Assembly (NCBI GenBank): GCA_037043455.1
Contig: JAWPHD010010355.1
Coordinates: forward strand, 1-64,000
Origin: Cyrtodaria siliqua
Taxonomy: Eukaryota; Mollusca; Bivalvia; Adapedonta; Hiatellidae
Length of the DNA: 64,000 bases
Reading direction: 5' to 3'
The notes under the pieces: model-generated
Told to the model about the DNA's origin: nothing
What the model saw: only the letters and a program-made list of their open reading frames with translations
Databases searched by the model: none
Position numbers and translations under genes: made by a program
In this document: positions 11,660 through 22,592 of the stretch, piece after piece
Layout of the letters: the number at the start of each line of letters is the position of its first letter
How positions within the stretch are numbered: position 1 is the first letter of the stretch

Positions 11660-11866
11660 TTAATCCCTAAACCCGCTACACATATATAATGGACTGTTCT
11701 TTCCTTGAATTAAGTTCATTCCATTTACGTGACAAAGGGATATTTTGAGAGAAATGACTGATCAGCAGCCAGAGATTGTAAACCTTGATCAGCCTGCGCA
11801 GGCTGATCTGGGTTAACAATGGACACAAAGGCTATTATAGTCGTGCTTTAGTGGGTAAAGGGTTAA
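11660..11866. mobile_element. piggyBac-like MITE (family P) with TTAA target duplication
   Basis: TTAA at 11660-11663 and 11863-11866 flank an element of about 199 bp. The inverted ends are TCCCTAAACCCGCTACAC and TTTAGTGGGTAAAGGG. The interior carries GATCAGCAGCC and the palindrome CAGCCTGCGCAGGCTG. TTAA target choice is diagnostic of piggyBac-type transposases; none is encoded here. Confidence 0.85.
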
Positions 11867-12328
11867 GAATGTCTCGTCATATCCCCACGATGTTTGAGAA
11901 GATTGAAATAGCCGACGCCAATTAATATTTAATAAATACCTCCAGGCCTTGAGCGGTTTCATCTCACGTACAAAGCTTTTCAGGTGGTATGTTGATGTTA
12001 GTGTTATATCACGATGCAATTAACTTCCTATGCCCATGTAGTGTCATGCATACATGTGCATGCCAATTAATTTAGGTTACCAGTATATACATCAAAATTT
12101 CTACGAAACAAATTACTATATACTGGTAATTATTTCAGGAGGCATGGTGTGACCGTTATTAGTAAATTAAACAGACAAATAGCATCCTGAAGTGTTTAGT
12201 AAATATTAAATTTAGCCTCTCGATTTATTAATCCAGTATCATATTTACTTGAAGTCTGCTTTCATACAGGTACAATTCTTTTAGTTTACAACTTTCCTTC
12301 GTTATCTATCATAGGTTTGAATATATTA
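11867..12328. other. Non-coding sequence without recognised features
   Basis: No supported gene or repeat. Confidence 0.4.
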
Positions 12329-12587
12329 TTTGTTTGTATTGTTTGTATGGCATTTTACGTCATTTTCAACACATGTAAGGTTATATATGACAGTCGATTT
12401 TTTGTGGTGGAGGCAGACCACCCACCATTCCCGGGTAGAACCAGTACCGTACACCTCCCGTCATCAGTAAGAATCAACATTTCTCACTTATAAGTCGAGC
12501 TCCGAGTGGGATTTGAACCCGCAGTGGTGAGATGAGAGACGAGAAGGTCTACAACTCAACGTTGTTAACCACTCGGCCCCGGAGACA
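12329..12587 (-). mobile_element. SINE family A, full-length copy with tRNA-derived head
   Basis: Read on the minus strand from 12587, the head starts GTCTCCGGGGCCGAGTGGTT (A box GGCCGAGTGGTTAA) and has a B box GGGTTCAAATCCC, as in serine/leucine-type tRNAs. The body follows (GGGAGGTG, GGTTCTACCC, GTGGTCTGCCTCCACCAC). The 3' end is GTAAAATGCCATACAAACAA. It is the best preserved family A copy. This is a retroposon and not a functional tRNA gene. Confidence 0.88.
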
Positions 12588-14340
12588 TGTAATCAACAGT
12601 TAGTAAGATGCAAACACAGTTTGCTTTATACAATTTTTATAATTAATATTAATGATTGAACAAATGCAATTTATGTAGAAAGACTAACAGGATGTCTCGA
12701 GTTTTTGAAAAATCAAACTTTAATACATTTGTCAAGATAAACGTGGGAACAACCGCTCAAACTTGTGGAACCAGTCAAGACCATAATATTCTTCCATACG
12801 TCTACACAACATCTTACCGGCTCTAGTTCAGTTTTCGTACTCAAATCTAATTATACGAATGTATGTTGCGAAGTCAGACAATACAACTCAAGTCACTGTT
12901 GATTTTAGATGCAGTTGGTTCAAACTACAGGCATCTTCAAAGTAAGGTGAAACATGGCTAGCTTTCTAGTGTACACAATATTAAAGTTACTTTAAATGGT
13001 GTATGACACAAGGTAAAACTGACAAATCTCGTTTTTCATTTTGTCTTCTTAAGCTTAAGATGGAAAGAAAAAAAATATATCAATACACACAGGATATAAA
13101 TTCTCTTTAAATTGTGACCAGTTTCAGACTCCTGCTGTGAAAAATGGCAGAATTCTACAGAGTTCCAAACTTCAGCAAAACTACAACAACAACAGGAAGT
13201 AGCATAAACATTATTTTGTTGACATTTTTAGTAAACATAGCAATATTTTGAAAAATACCATTACATTCCAAATATAAACATCTTTAATTTCAGACCATTT
13301 TCAGACTGTTGTTTTAAGAAATGACAATTTCTATATAGTTACCAATGAAAGTGCTAATGTGAAATTTCGAGTATTTTTTATCTGAAAGCATACGTTGCAA
13401 ATGTCTAGTTTATTACATCTCTGAATTCACTTAATAATTATCTCAACTATTAAGTTATTACTCAAAAAATTAAGTGTGATTTGCTAATGTTTCGCATTAA
13501 TCTCAACTATTAGGTTATTACTCAAAAAATTAAATGTGTAATTTGCTAATATTTCAAACTGTGTAAAAACAACAACGTTTTTAAAGGCAGAACATGCTTG
13601 TTAAAACATAAAATTAAAAAGTTGACAAAGATTTCAAATTTCTTGTAATCTACGGAATTATGCAATCCAATTAATAGAACAAAACTTGCCAGCCATAAAT
13701 TGTTTCAATTCCATATCACTAAAACACATCTGAACTGATGTCATGTTGTGTCCCATGAACACTGCACTTATGCAAGGAATGGGTACGGCCAAATGGTTTA
13801 TTTATAGTACAGGTTTTGTGTACATAAAAAAACAAAAAACTTTTTAACGAAGGTGACATTTCAAATGAGAACATTGTTTCAATTTACACCTTGGAATATT
13901 ATTGGCTGATTTATTGCATAATAATTTAACATTATACACTGGTAGGTACCCTTACACCAAGTCTGTATCATTTTCGTTAAGGCTTATATTAAGCAAATTG
14001 CAGCTGCAAGAATCCAGACTGCCATGTGTCCATGTATGCAAATGCATTTGTTGATCAAAGAACTGGTAAAAGGTCACATTCAATGTCGCGCAGTCAACCT
14101 GCTTTTAATACTCTCAATCTTTTTCTTCGTAAAATTAAACTTAACTAGTAAAAAAACTTAACTGGTACAAAAACTTAACTAGACCATGCATTTTAAAACA
14201 TTTAAAACTTTTTTCCCCATATTTTGTAGCAGGAACATTTTGTCAATTTAAATTTGTGCAAAAAAGCACAAAATTTCTATATATTATTTTTCATTATCAA
14301 CCTGCCTTTACGAAAGCTTCTATATTTTTTTTTTACAAAT
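12588..14340. other. Unique non-coding stretch; probable intron of the minus-strand gene starting at 14441
   Basis: No transposon or large array is recognised except a twofold ~67 bp tandem duplication at 13434-13555. A minus-strand GAGCCG/GTAAGATG near 12808-12820 resembles a splice donor but has no supporting frame. If the 14349-14441 exon is real, this stretch is part of its first intron. Confidence 0.35.
13434..13555. repeat. ~67 bp tandem duplication, 2 copies
   Basis: The block ATCTCAACTATTARGTTATT, ACTCAAAAAATTAA, TTTGCTAAT occurs twice in tandem with a few substitutions. Confidence 0.85.
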
Positions 14341-14348
14341 CAACCTAC

Positions 14349-14441
14349 CTTTGTAACCCAGATTATATGGCCATCTACTTCATCTGCTGGACTTGGGATC
14401 TTGGAGCCCTGACTTGTTGACGACGACTGAATATCCCCCAT
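14349..14441 (-). CDS. Putative first coding exon, 31 codons, unidentified gene
   Basis: The minus-strand ATG at 14441-14439 is followed by 31 open codons. They run into the junction ACAAAG/GTAGGTTG, a near-consensus splice donor, at a codon boundary (phase 0). A TAA lies four codons upstream in the same frame (TAA ACT GAG GAT ATG), so the ATG is the first in its frame. The ATG has G at -3 and +4. The peptide starts MGDIQSSSTSQGSKIPSP, continues with acidic residues, and ends GHIIWVTK. Ser/Pro-rich, low-complexity N-termini of this kind are common in eukaryotic cytoplasmic proteins, but I do not recognise the protein. It lies in a repeat-free island. Later exons would be at lower coordinates and probably outside the window, because I found none between 1 and 14340. 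The alternative is a chance open frame next to a chance donor. Confidence 0.5.
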
Positions 14442-15098
14442 ATCCTCAGTTTAAACAATCCTTTTCAAACCCGAGTCCTCAGATTCTAATATAAAATCCT
14501 ATTTCCTCCCCGAGTCCTCGACCTCTTTTTTATAATCCTAACGAGTAATCTAAACTGCAATCTCTCAGACTGCAAGAAAAGTACTAATTAGAAATCATAA
14601 AGTACTACAGGAGGAAGTTAAATCCCAACTGGTGCGCTTTTCACACCACCGTCTTGCCGATACACTGCATCTGATCCAGAGTTTCTGACAGTGTCCATAT
14701 ACTTAGTTATCCAATAATCCAACTGTAAGACGGTCTTAAGATGACTGCTGACAGTATGTTGATATGCCAGCAGAAAATATTCCCAAAGAAAATATACACC
14801 AGCTAGAATACAGTCAAAATATTTTTGAACTTAACACAAAATATTAGTCCAAATTCAAAGAAAACAGCCAACCAATACTGAAACTGAAGCGATAAAATTC
14901 TGACTCGACTGGTTTGCCAAGAATACAGAGTGTGTACTGCAGCAGAAGATTCCCCCAGAGTGCTGGGGTAGGCGAGAGTTTGCCAATGTTCAATATTATA
15001 ATATGTGAGAGAACTGTAACTACAGTCTGTTTCTAAGTTGCTTAGATCATTATGCAATAACTATGTAGATCCAATACTGAGCAACTTCGATCAACCGC
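14442..15098. other. Putative 5' UTR/promoter region upstream of the 14441 start
   Basis: This unique sequence lies between the candidate minus-strand start and the 27 bp array. It carries repeated CCGAGTCCTC-type motifs near 14473-14520. An 84-codon minus-strand open frame at 14803-15057 has no supporting features. No core promoter can be assigned. Confidence 0.3.
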
Positions 15099-17460
15099 TA
15101 TAGTAGAACTATGGTATATTTCCGGTATAGTAGAACTATGGCAGTTCCGGTATAGTAGAACTATGGTATAGTTCCATTATAGTAGAACTATGGCAGTTAT
15201 GGTATAGTAGAACTATGGTATAGTAGAACTATGGTATAGTTCCGGTATAGCAGAACTATGGTATAGTTCCGGTATAGTAGAAACTATGGTATAGTTCCGG
15301 TATAGTAGAACTATGGTATAGTTCCGGTATTGTAGAACTATGGTATAGTTCCGGTATAGTAGAACTATGGTATAGTAGAACTATGATATAGTTCCGGTAT
15401 AGTAGAACTATGGTATAGTTCCGGTATAGTAGAACTATGGTATAGTTCCGGTATAGTAGAACTATGGTATAGTAGAACTATGATATAGTTCCGGTATAGT
15501 AGAACTATGGTATAGTTCCGGTATAGTAGAACTATGGTATAGTTCCGGTATTGTAGAACTATGGCAGTTATGGTATAGTAGAACTATGGTATAGCAGAAC
15601 TATGGTATAGTTCCGGTATAGCAGAACTATGGTATAGTTCCGGTATTGTAGAACTATGGTATAGTTCCGGTATAGTAGAACTATGGTATAGTTCCGGTAT
15701 AGTAGAACTATGGTATAGTTCCGGTATAGTAGAACTATGGCAGTTATGGTATAGTAGAACTATGGTATAGCAGAACTATGGTATAGTTCCGGTATAGCAG
15801 AACTATGGTATAGTTCCGGTATTGTAGAACTATGGTATAGTTCCGGTTTAGTAGAACTATGGTATAGTAGAACTATGGTATAGTTCCGGTATTGTAGAAC
15901 TATGGTATAGTTCCGGTTTAGTAGAACTATGGTATAGTAGAACTATGGTATAGTTCCGGTATAGCAGAACTATGGTATAGTTCCGGTATAGTAGAACTAT
16001 GGTATAGTAGAACTATGGTATAGTTCCGGTATAGCAGAACTATGGTATAGTTCCGGTATTGTAGAACTATGGTATAGTTCCGGTTTAGTAGAACTATGGT
16101 ATAGTAGAACTATGGTATAGTTCCGGTATAGCAGAACTATGGTATAGTTCCGGTATAGTAGAACTATGGTATAGTAGAACTATGGTATAGTTCCGGTATT
16201 GTAGAACTATGGTATAGTTCTGGTATAGTAGAACTATGGTATAGTTCCGGTATAGCAGAACTATGGTATAGTTCCGGTATGGTAGAACTATGGTATAGTT
16301 CCGGTATAGTAGAACTATGGTATAGTAGAACTATGGTATAGTTCCGGTATTGTAGAACTATGGTATAGTTCTGGTATAGTAGAACTATGGTATAGTTCCG
16401 GTATAGCAGAACTATGGTATAGTTCCGGTATAGTAGAACTATGGTATAGTAGAACTATGGTATAGTTCCGGTATTGTAGAACTATGGTATAGTTCCGGTA
16501 TAGTAGAACTATGGTATAGTTCCGGTATTGTAGAACTATGGTATAGTTCTGGTATAGTAGAACTATGGTATAGTTCCGGTATTGTAGAACTATGGTATAG
16601 TTCCGGTATTGTAGAACTATGGTATAGTTCCGGTATAGTAGAACTATGGTATAGTTCCGGTATTGTAGAACTATGGTATAGTTCCGGTATTGTAGAACTA
16701 TGGTATAGTTCCGGTATAGTAGAACTATGGTATAGTTCCGGTATAGCAGAACTATGGTATAGTTCCGGTATTGTAGAACTATGGTATAGTTCCGGTATAG
16801 TAGAACTATGGCAGTTATGGTATAGTAGAACTATGGTATAGCAGAACTATGGTATAGTTCCGGTATAGCAGAACTATGGTATAGTTCCGGAATTGTAGAA
16901 CTATGGTATAGTTCCGGTATAGTAGAACTATGGTATAGTAGAACTATGGTATAGTTCCGGTATTGTAGAACTATGGTATAGTTCTGGTATAGTAGAACTA
17001 TGGTATAGTTCCGGTATAGCAGAACTATGGTATAGTTCCGGTATAGTAGAACTATGGTATAGTTCCGGTATTGTAGAACTATGGTATAGTTCCGGTATAG
17101 TAGAACTATGGTATAGTAGAACTATGGTATAGTTCCGGTATTGTAGAACTATGGTATAGTTCCGGTATAGCAGAACTATGGTATAGTTCCGGTATAGCAG
17201 AACTATGGTATAGTTCCGGTATAGTAGAACTATGGTATAGTTCTGGTATAGTAGAACTATGGCAGTTCCGGTACAATAGAACTATGGCAGTTCCTGTATA
17301 GTAGAACTGGTATAGTTCCGGTATAGTATGGTATAGTTCCGGTATAGTAAAACTATGGTACAGTTCCGGTATAGTAGAACTATGGCACAGTTCCGGTATA
17401 GTAGAACTATGGTACAGTTCCGGTATAGTAGAACTATGGTACAGTTCCAGTATAGTTCCG
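15099..17460. repeat. 2.4 kb palindromic minisatellite, 27 bp basic unit, mosaic of two modules
   Basis: The array is built of module a (TATAGTAGAACTATGG, 16 bp) and module b (TATAGTTCCGG, 11 bp). Most units are a+b (27 bp), but a+a+b is frequent, and a third piece, CAGTTATGG, recurs. Each a-b junction contains GAACTATGGTATAGTTC, a perfect 7 bp inverted repeat around GGT. Variants include TATTG for TATAG, AGCAG for AGTAG and TTCTGG for TTCCGG. The last ~200 bp (17260-17460) are more degenerate. Frames stay open over long distances because 27 is a multiple of 3. Confidence 0.97.
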
Positions 17461-18008
17461 TTCGTTAATCTGCGTATGACTGTCTGGTGGAAAGGTTTTG
17501 CGAACATCCTCTGATGTGACTATAGTAGAATAAAAACGTTGTAATTAAATTTAAAAAAAGTTCATCATGACACACTGTACTGTAGGTAACCAATAACACA
17601 AGAACCTGTGACATCTGAACTGAAGGATAATAGTAATTTTCAAATTTCAAGCCTTTACCGAACATTCTTGATCGAATCGAGCACCCACAATTATGAAACT
17701 ACTTCCATGCTCTTGGTGTGAGTTAAAACGTATCATATATATGACGTCATCCTGGTAAATCTATACTGAATGTGGTCCTGCTCTAGTCCGACTAAGTAAC
17801 TATTGTTGATGATTGAAACACTCACACTGTATGATAGCATTCATTATAATGTTGTTTCCTCCCTCACCTTTCCTTTCACTATCAGCTCTATTTTATCACC
17901 AATTATTTCAAAGTAGGTTTTAAAAGATCATGTGACCTGTTACACATGCAATCATCCAGATAAGGAATGCAACAAGTGCTGTCAGAGGACAGTGCAGCTC
18001 GACTATTC
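17461..18008. other. Unique sequence with a perfect CRE-like octamer
   Basis: No gene is recognised. TGACGTCA, the canonical CREB/ATF site, occurs at 17742-17749, right after a TATATA run. The pair could be chance in AT-rich DNA. Confidence 0.35.
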
Positions 18009-18313
18009 GAATTTTCAGAGAATTGAATTGAATGTTGTTTAACGGCTCATCAACACAGTATAGGTTATTTAGAGCCGCCCCAGAGAGAGGGGAAGGATAC
18101 ATAGGAATCTGAGAACCTGCCCTACTCTTATTATTGAATAGATTTCTATGGTTCTTTTACGTGCTCAGAGGATAGACCGATACACGGGACCGCCCGGTTT
18201 ACGTCCCCATCTGACGGACGAGGCTCAGGGAAAGTGTCTTGCCCAAGAACACACGACGGAACTCAGTGGCACCACGGAGGATTGAACCCGGGGCCTCCGG
18301 AATTTTCAGAGAA
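18009..18313 (-). mobile_element. SINE family C, 5'-truncated, with perfect 14 bp target-site duplication
   Basis: GAATTTTCAGAGAA at 18009-18022 and 18300-18313 flank a body at 18023-18299. The body ends at its 3' side in the TCAATTCAATT tail (minus strand). At the 5' side only GGCCCCGGGTTCAATCCTCC and onward survives, so the A box is lost. 5' truncation with a long target duplication is the signature of LINE-mediated retroposition. The perfect duplication implies a young insertion. Confidence 0.95.
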
Positions 18314-18632
18314 AACCGGCCTACCATCAGGAAAAAAAAGTGAAAACAAAGGGACGAGCTGGATGTGTCAAGAAGGAAAACATTAGAATTTTCATTAAAT
18401 CAAGGGCCATATCTTTCTATGATGACAAGGTAATTTCATAATAACCCTTTCAAAGGATACATAATGCAAATATTATAAGTTGAACATTTGAAGAAAATAT
18501 GTTAAAAGTATATTTGAATGCATTTGACCTTTTACCCCTTTGTGACCTTGACCTTTCATTTTGACCTGTCACCTTTGTGACCATGAACTTTGACCTATAG
18601 ACCCCATAAGATCGTTCGAACAGTCGAGCTAA
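18314..18632 (+). mobile_element. Probable Helitron-like fragment ending GTCGAGCTAAAA
   Basis: The right end ATCGTTCGAACAGTCGAGCT plus AAAAAT shares the terminal motif GAGCTAAAA with the elements ending at 10252, 19686 and 47635. GTTCGAAC just before it is a short palindrome. The segment 18525-18600 contains repeated TGACCTTGACCTTT and TTTGACC phrases. The left boundary is unknown. Confidence 0.45.
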
Positions 18633-19686
18633 AAATATCAAATTATTTGTAAAGTTGGACCCAGGAGCTAAGTCCACAAAGCTAAGTACGCTGGTTGGAT
18701 GGTTGTATCCGTCTGTTAATGCCCAGTAAGTGTATATATGGTTATAGGGTAGGGATCTCAACGGTTTACAAGTTATGACCCAGGGGCTATGTCAACAGGG
18801 GTGGGGAAGGAGTTCGGAGTCTAAGCTGGTTGGGTGGTTGTGTCCGTCTGTTCATGCCCAGTAAGTGTGTATATATGGTTATAGGGTAAGGAACTTAACG
18901 GTTTCCAACAGGGTGGGGAAGGAGACCGGGGTCTATGCTGGTTGGGTGGTTATATCCGTCTGTTCATGCCCAGTATGTGTATATATGGTTATAGGGTGGG
19001 GATCTCAATGGATTCCAAGTTATGACCGATGGTCTATGTCCCCAGGGGTGGGGAAGCAATCCGGTGTCTATGCTGGTTGGATGGTTGTATCTGTCTCAAC
19101 GGTTACTAAGTTATGACTCAGGGGGCTCACCCACACCCTCATGTTTCACCTTTGGTGACCCCGGGGCGGGTCCAATTCTGACCCAGGGTCACCATTTGAG
19201 CAAACTTGGTAGAGGACTATACTAGACGATGCTACATACAAAATATCTAAGCTGCAGCCCTTTTTGTTTCGGAGAAGAAGATTTCTATATACTTCTATGT
19301 AAAAATTACATTTTTTAGCAATTCATAATTTTGTCAAAATGAATGGAAGAGTTATGGGGATTGTTGGATAAGGTACAGAATTTGATGTGAAACATTAGTT
19401 TAAATTGTTAATGCAATAACTTGTTTTGAAGTTATAAATCTATTTAAGGTAAAGACATGACAATCAAGGGGCCATAACTTTGACAAAATGAAAGGAAGAG
19501 TTATGGGGATTGTTGGATAAGATGCAGAATTTGATGGGAAACATTAGTACAACGTTTTAATGGAATAGCTTGAGTAGTATTGAAGTTATAAATCTATTGC
19601 ATAAAATCTTTAAGGTGAAGCTGGGGACGCCAACGCCGTGGTGTGTAGAATAATATCTCTCACTATTCTTAGAATAGTCGAGCTAA
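18633..19686 (+). mobile_element. Dispersed composite repeat ending in hairpin plus GAGCTAA
   Basis: The first half (18689-19110) holds about 3.3 tandem copies of a 110-140 bp monomer containing CTGGTTGGGTGGTTGT, CATGCCCAGTAAGTG and TATATGGTTATAGGGT. The second half (19320-19620) holds two copies of a ~150 bp monomer containing GAAGAGTTATGGGGATTGTT. The 3' end has ACGCCGTGGTGTGTAGAATA, the hairpin ACTATTCTTAGAATAGT at 19662-19678 and then CGAGCTAA. A hairpin a few bases before a CTRR-like end fits Helitron 3' termini; the family assignment is inferred. Confidence 0.55.
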
Positions 19687-20130
19687 AAATTATGATGCGT
19701 TTACTGCAAACTTCTCATTGGCATCAATTACATAACTAGAAGAGTGTACCAAAGAGTGTCTCACCTGCCATGTGCAGTTTTATGAAAAGGGTGATCTTCA
19801 GTTTCAGCACTAAATTCTTGAATCTATCTGTGTAGTTGCCAACCTACTGAACGTAAACTTGAAAATAAGTCTTTGTCAAAAAGGATGATCTTGAAAGAAG
19901 TGATTCGTAATTCTTTATTGTTAAGTGCAGTAGGTTACAGGCAAGTGGCACCCTCTATATGTACGTAGGAAAACTAAGCTGTACCATATTAGTCATTAAA
20001 AAACAGCCAAGACAACAACATCAAAGGCACATAAGTGATGGGAAACTTCCCTTGCTGAAGAAAATTATAAGTGATGAGAAACTTCCCCTGAAGAAAATTA
20101 CGGTATTGAAAAATGCTGTCAGATTTTATC
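19687..20130. other. Non-coding sequence without recognised features
   Basis: A short duplicated phrase (ATAAGTGATG-GAAACTTCCC) occurs near 20030-20090. Nothing else is supported. Confidence 0.4.
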
Positions 20131-20366
20131 CTCCTGGGCCAAAATTCATAAATTTTTTGAGCACAGGAATCAGACTCAGACCCAAAATCTCATTTTTTTT
20201 TGCAAATCCTATCAACTCAAAAGTATGGGTAAGAATTGTGATTTTCAGACATACCTTTAAAATTACTCGTTTCTGTAAGTAAATATAATTGGAATTAAAA
20301 AAATGAGATTTTGAGTCGAGTCTTCATTCTTGTGCTAAAAAGTTTGATGAATATTAGGCCAGCTGT
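20131..20366. mobile_element. Foldback element with ~70 bp inverted arms
   Basis: Arms at about 20131-20200 and 20296-20366 are inverted copies of each other with scattered mismatches. The best block is CAAAATCTCATTTTTTT against AAAAAAATGAGATTTTG. The arms also share AGCACARGAAT and GGCC-A-ATTCAT. The 107-codon plus-strand frame overlapping the left arm (19959-20282) is a by-product. Confidence 0.7.
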
Positions 20367-20599
20367 AGTCGCCTGCTTCTTTCTGAAGTTTCCACATTTC
20401 TCCCTGAAGGTCCCCATGTAACTTCTTCCTGAAGTTTCAAAACTTATCTTCCTAAAGTTTATCCACTTCTCCCTTATATATCCACTTCTTTCTGCAGTCT
20501 CTACACTTCTCCCTTATCTATCCCCACCTTTGAAACAGATAAATAAAACAAGAAATGTATTCTCAACTTATCATATGGCCTTGTATCACCCAACAGTAT

Positions 20600-21660
20600 T
20601 CAAGTTGAAGTTTCATTTATGACTGATGCTCTGGACAAGAGTTACAAGTATACAATTACAAAGGGCAATAACTCTAACTTGAATGGAGAAACAAGTTACA
20701 GTTGTTGCACTCTACACTTCCTTTCACAGTCGTACAAACTTGCAAATTACGTAGATCATCGGAAATAATGCTCGTAGGTATTTCCAAAGATACACGCTGA
20801 TACGATGGTTTGGGTGATTTGCCCCGGCAAAGTACCATGTAAACCGTAACAAAAATATAGATCTGAAAATGGATTGATTTTAAATATATTTGTATTATTT
20901 ATTAAATTTTATACCTTTTTGAAATAAGTCTTTTCATTCTATAGTCTGTTAAATTCTATTTAAGTTAAAATAGTTAAAAACAAAAATAGTTTGTAATTAA
21001 TTGCGTAATGTTTTTTTTATATGACATTATTTTTGAATAAAAAAATGGTTGAAGCAGTTCCCATTGTTCCTTTCATTGCCCTCTATCATTGTGTAAAGTT
21101 TAATTACAGTCCCCGTTGGTAGTTTTGAAGTTATGCTCTGGACAAAAATTCTAAATATAAAATTACAAAGGGCTATAATTCTAATTTGAATGAAGACAGA
21201 ATTCCAGTTCTTGCACTCGGCACTTTCTCTCATTGCATTTTATCATTGTGTGATGTTTCATTGTAGTCCCATCAGTAGTTTTTGAGTTATGCTCCAGACA
21301 AGAATTCTAAGTATAAAATTACAAAGGACAATAACTCTCATTTGAATGAGATGGAGTTACGGTTCATATAATTATTCTGCACTTACTTTCATTGCCCTCT
21401 ACCATTGTGTGAAGTTTCATGGAGGTCAAACCAGTAGTTTTTGAGTTATGCTCCGGACAATAATTCTAAGTATAAAATTACAAAGGGCAATAACTCTAAT
21501 TTAAATAAAGACAGTTCGGTTCTTCCACTTCACTTGCACTTATTGGCCTCTATCAATGTGTGAAATTTCATGGTAGTCCCATCAGTAGTTTTGAAGTTAT
21601 GCTCCGGACAAAAATGGAATGGACGGACAAAGAAGCGACTAATATATAGGCTCCCCCCAA
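20600..21660 (+). repeat. Dispersed repeat of ~155 bp monomers ending in GGACGGAC
   Basis: TTATGCTCYGGACAA recurs at 21131, 21287, 21446 and 21597 (spacing 156, 159, 151), with an older copy near 20625. Each monomer also has ATTACAAAGGGCAATAACTC and GTGTGAAGTTTCAT. It ends with GGACGGACAAAGAAGCGACT and TATAGGCTCCCCCC. It resembles the other monomer-built families here in architecture but not in sequence. Confidence 0.8.
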
Positions 21661-21765
21661 AATTTCGGGCAGCATAAAAATCGTCAACCTACCGACTCAT
21701 TTTAAATCAGTCATGCAACAGTTCAACACACCATTTCAAACACACCACGAAAAGTGAACTGGTAC

Positions 21766-21904
21766 GGCCCTGTGGAAACCGGAGGACCCTGGTTCAAGCA
21801 TCACCAGTGCCACTGACTTGCCGATGAAGTAAACTAAACGGTCCTGTGTATCGGAGTCTATCCTCTGAGCATGTCAAAGAACCACAGGAATCTATTTAAA
21901 GATG
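21766..21904 (+). mobile_element. SINE family C fragment
   Basis: It begins near the B box (CCTGGTTCAAGC), then CAGTGCCACTGA, GTCCTGTGTATCGG and TCTATCCTCTGAGC, all matching the family C body on the plus strand. It is diverged and truncated at both ends. Confidence 0.65.
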
Positions 21905-22270
21905 AATGGCCACCATTTTTGTAGTATATCAATTAACACATTTAACTCTTAAACATCATATAAACATTACTTGATAGTCCCGGAGCGAAACATATATCTA
22001 AAACCGCTACTAAGCTGTATGTAAACATAAGTATTATTTACATGACGTAGATACTACTTTTACCACTGCGTGACTGCACGGGGGAATGAGTTAAATCTGA
22101 ATTGTATAGCTGCATAACCATTGCCAGATAATTGATAAATACATTTACCTGTGGATTATATTACGTCATCAAATAAAATCTTATTCGCGCTTTTCACAGA
22201 TATTGCAATGTGTGAATTGTAAATATCTATTGTTGCTTTTTGAATCTGATTTAAATAAACATAAACATTG

Positions 22271-22475
22271 TGGGTTTGAGCCCTCATCAGAGACCAAAAA
22301 TCTTTATGTGAGGAAGCTATCCAGCTGGCTTGCAGAATGTCATTGGTTCTACGCAGGTGACAACCCGTGCACGTAAATTGCCTATAGTGCTGCCTGGGGT
22401 CTTGCTCCACCAATGGAAGCTGGAAAGTCACCATATGACCTTAGCTGTTGGTGCGCCTATAAAATCCCATTCAAT
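22271..22475 (+). mobile_element. SINE family B copy, lacking most of the tRNA head
   Basis: It starts at the B box (GGGTTTGAGCCC) and continues TCTTTATGTGAGGAAGCTAT, CCAGCTGG, TTGGTTCTACGCAGGTG, CCGTGCACG, GGGGTCTTGCTCCACC and ATGGAAGCTGGAAAGTC. It ends in CCTATAAAATCCCATTCAAT. The central domain resembles a conserved region shared by many invertebrate SINEs; the molluscan RUDI/V-SINE type is my best guess from memory. Confidence 0.8.
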
Positions 22476-22592
22476 TTGATAGTAAGAGTAGGGCAGGTTT
22501 CAGAATTCCTATGTATCCTTCCCCTCTCTCTGGGGTGGTTCTAAATAACCATTAATGTGTTGATGAGCCTTTATACAACATTCAATTTCTCT
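22476..22592 (+). mobile_element. SINE family C 3' fragment joined to family B tail
   Basis: GTAAGAGTAGGGCAGG to ACAACATTCAATT is the 3' third of family C in plus orientation. It follows directly on the family B copy whose own tail is also CATTCAATT. Confidence 0.75.

Noticed and set aside
12540..12587. tRNA gene on the minus strand
   Set aside because: A and B boxes are present, but the sequence continues into a SINE body shared by many copies. The same applies to the heads at 23679, 29047, 56430 and 58047.
17106..17507. 133-codon protein of IPELYHSST repeats
   Set aside because: It lies in the 27 bp palindromic array, and the frame breaks wherever module order changes.
17735..17752. TATA plus CRE core promoter
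   Set aside because: A TATATA run next to TGACGTCA is suggestive, but no transcript or gene start is visible downstream on either strand.
19959..20282. 107-codon plus-strand gene
   Set aside because: It overlaps an arm of a foldback element, and the composition follows poly-A/poly-T runs.
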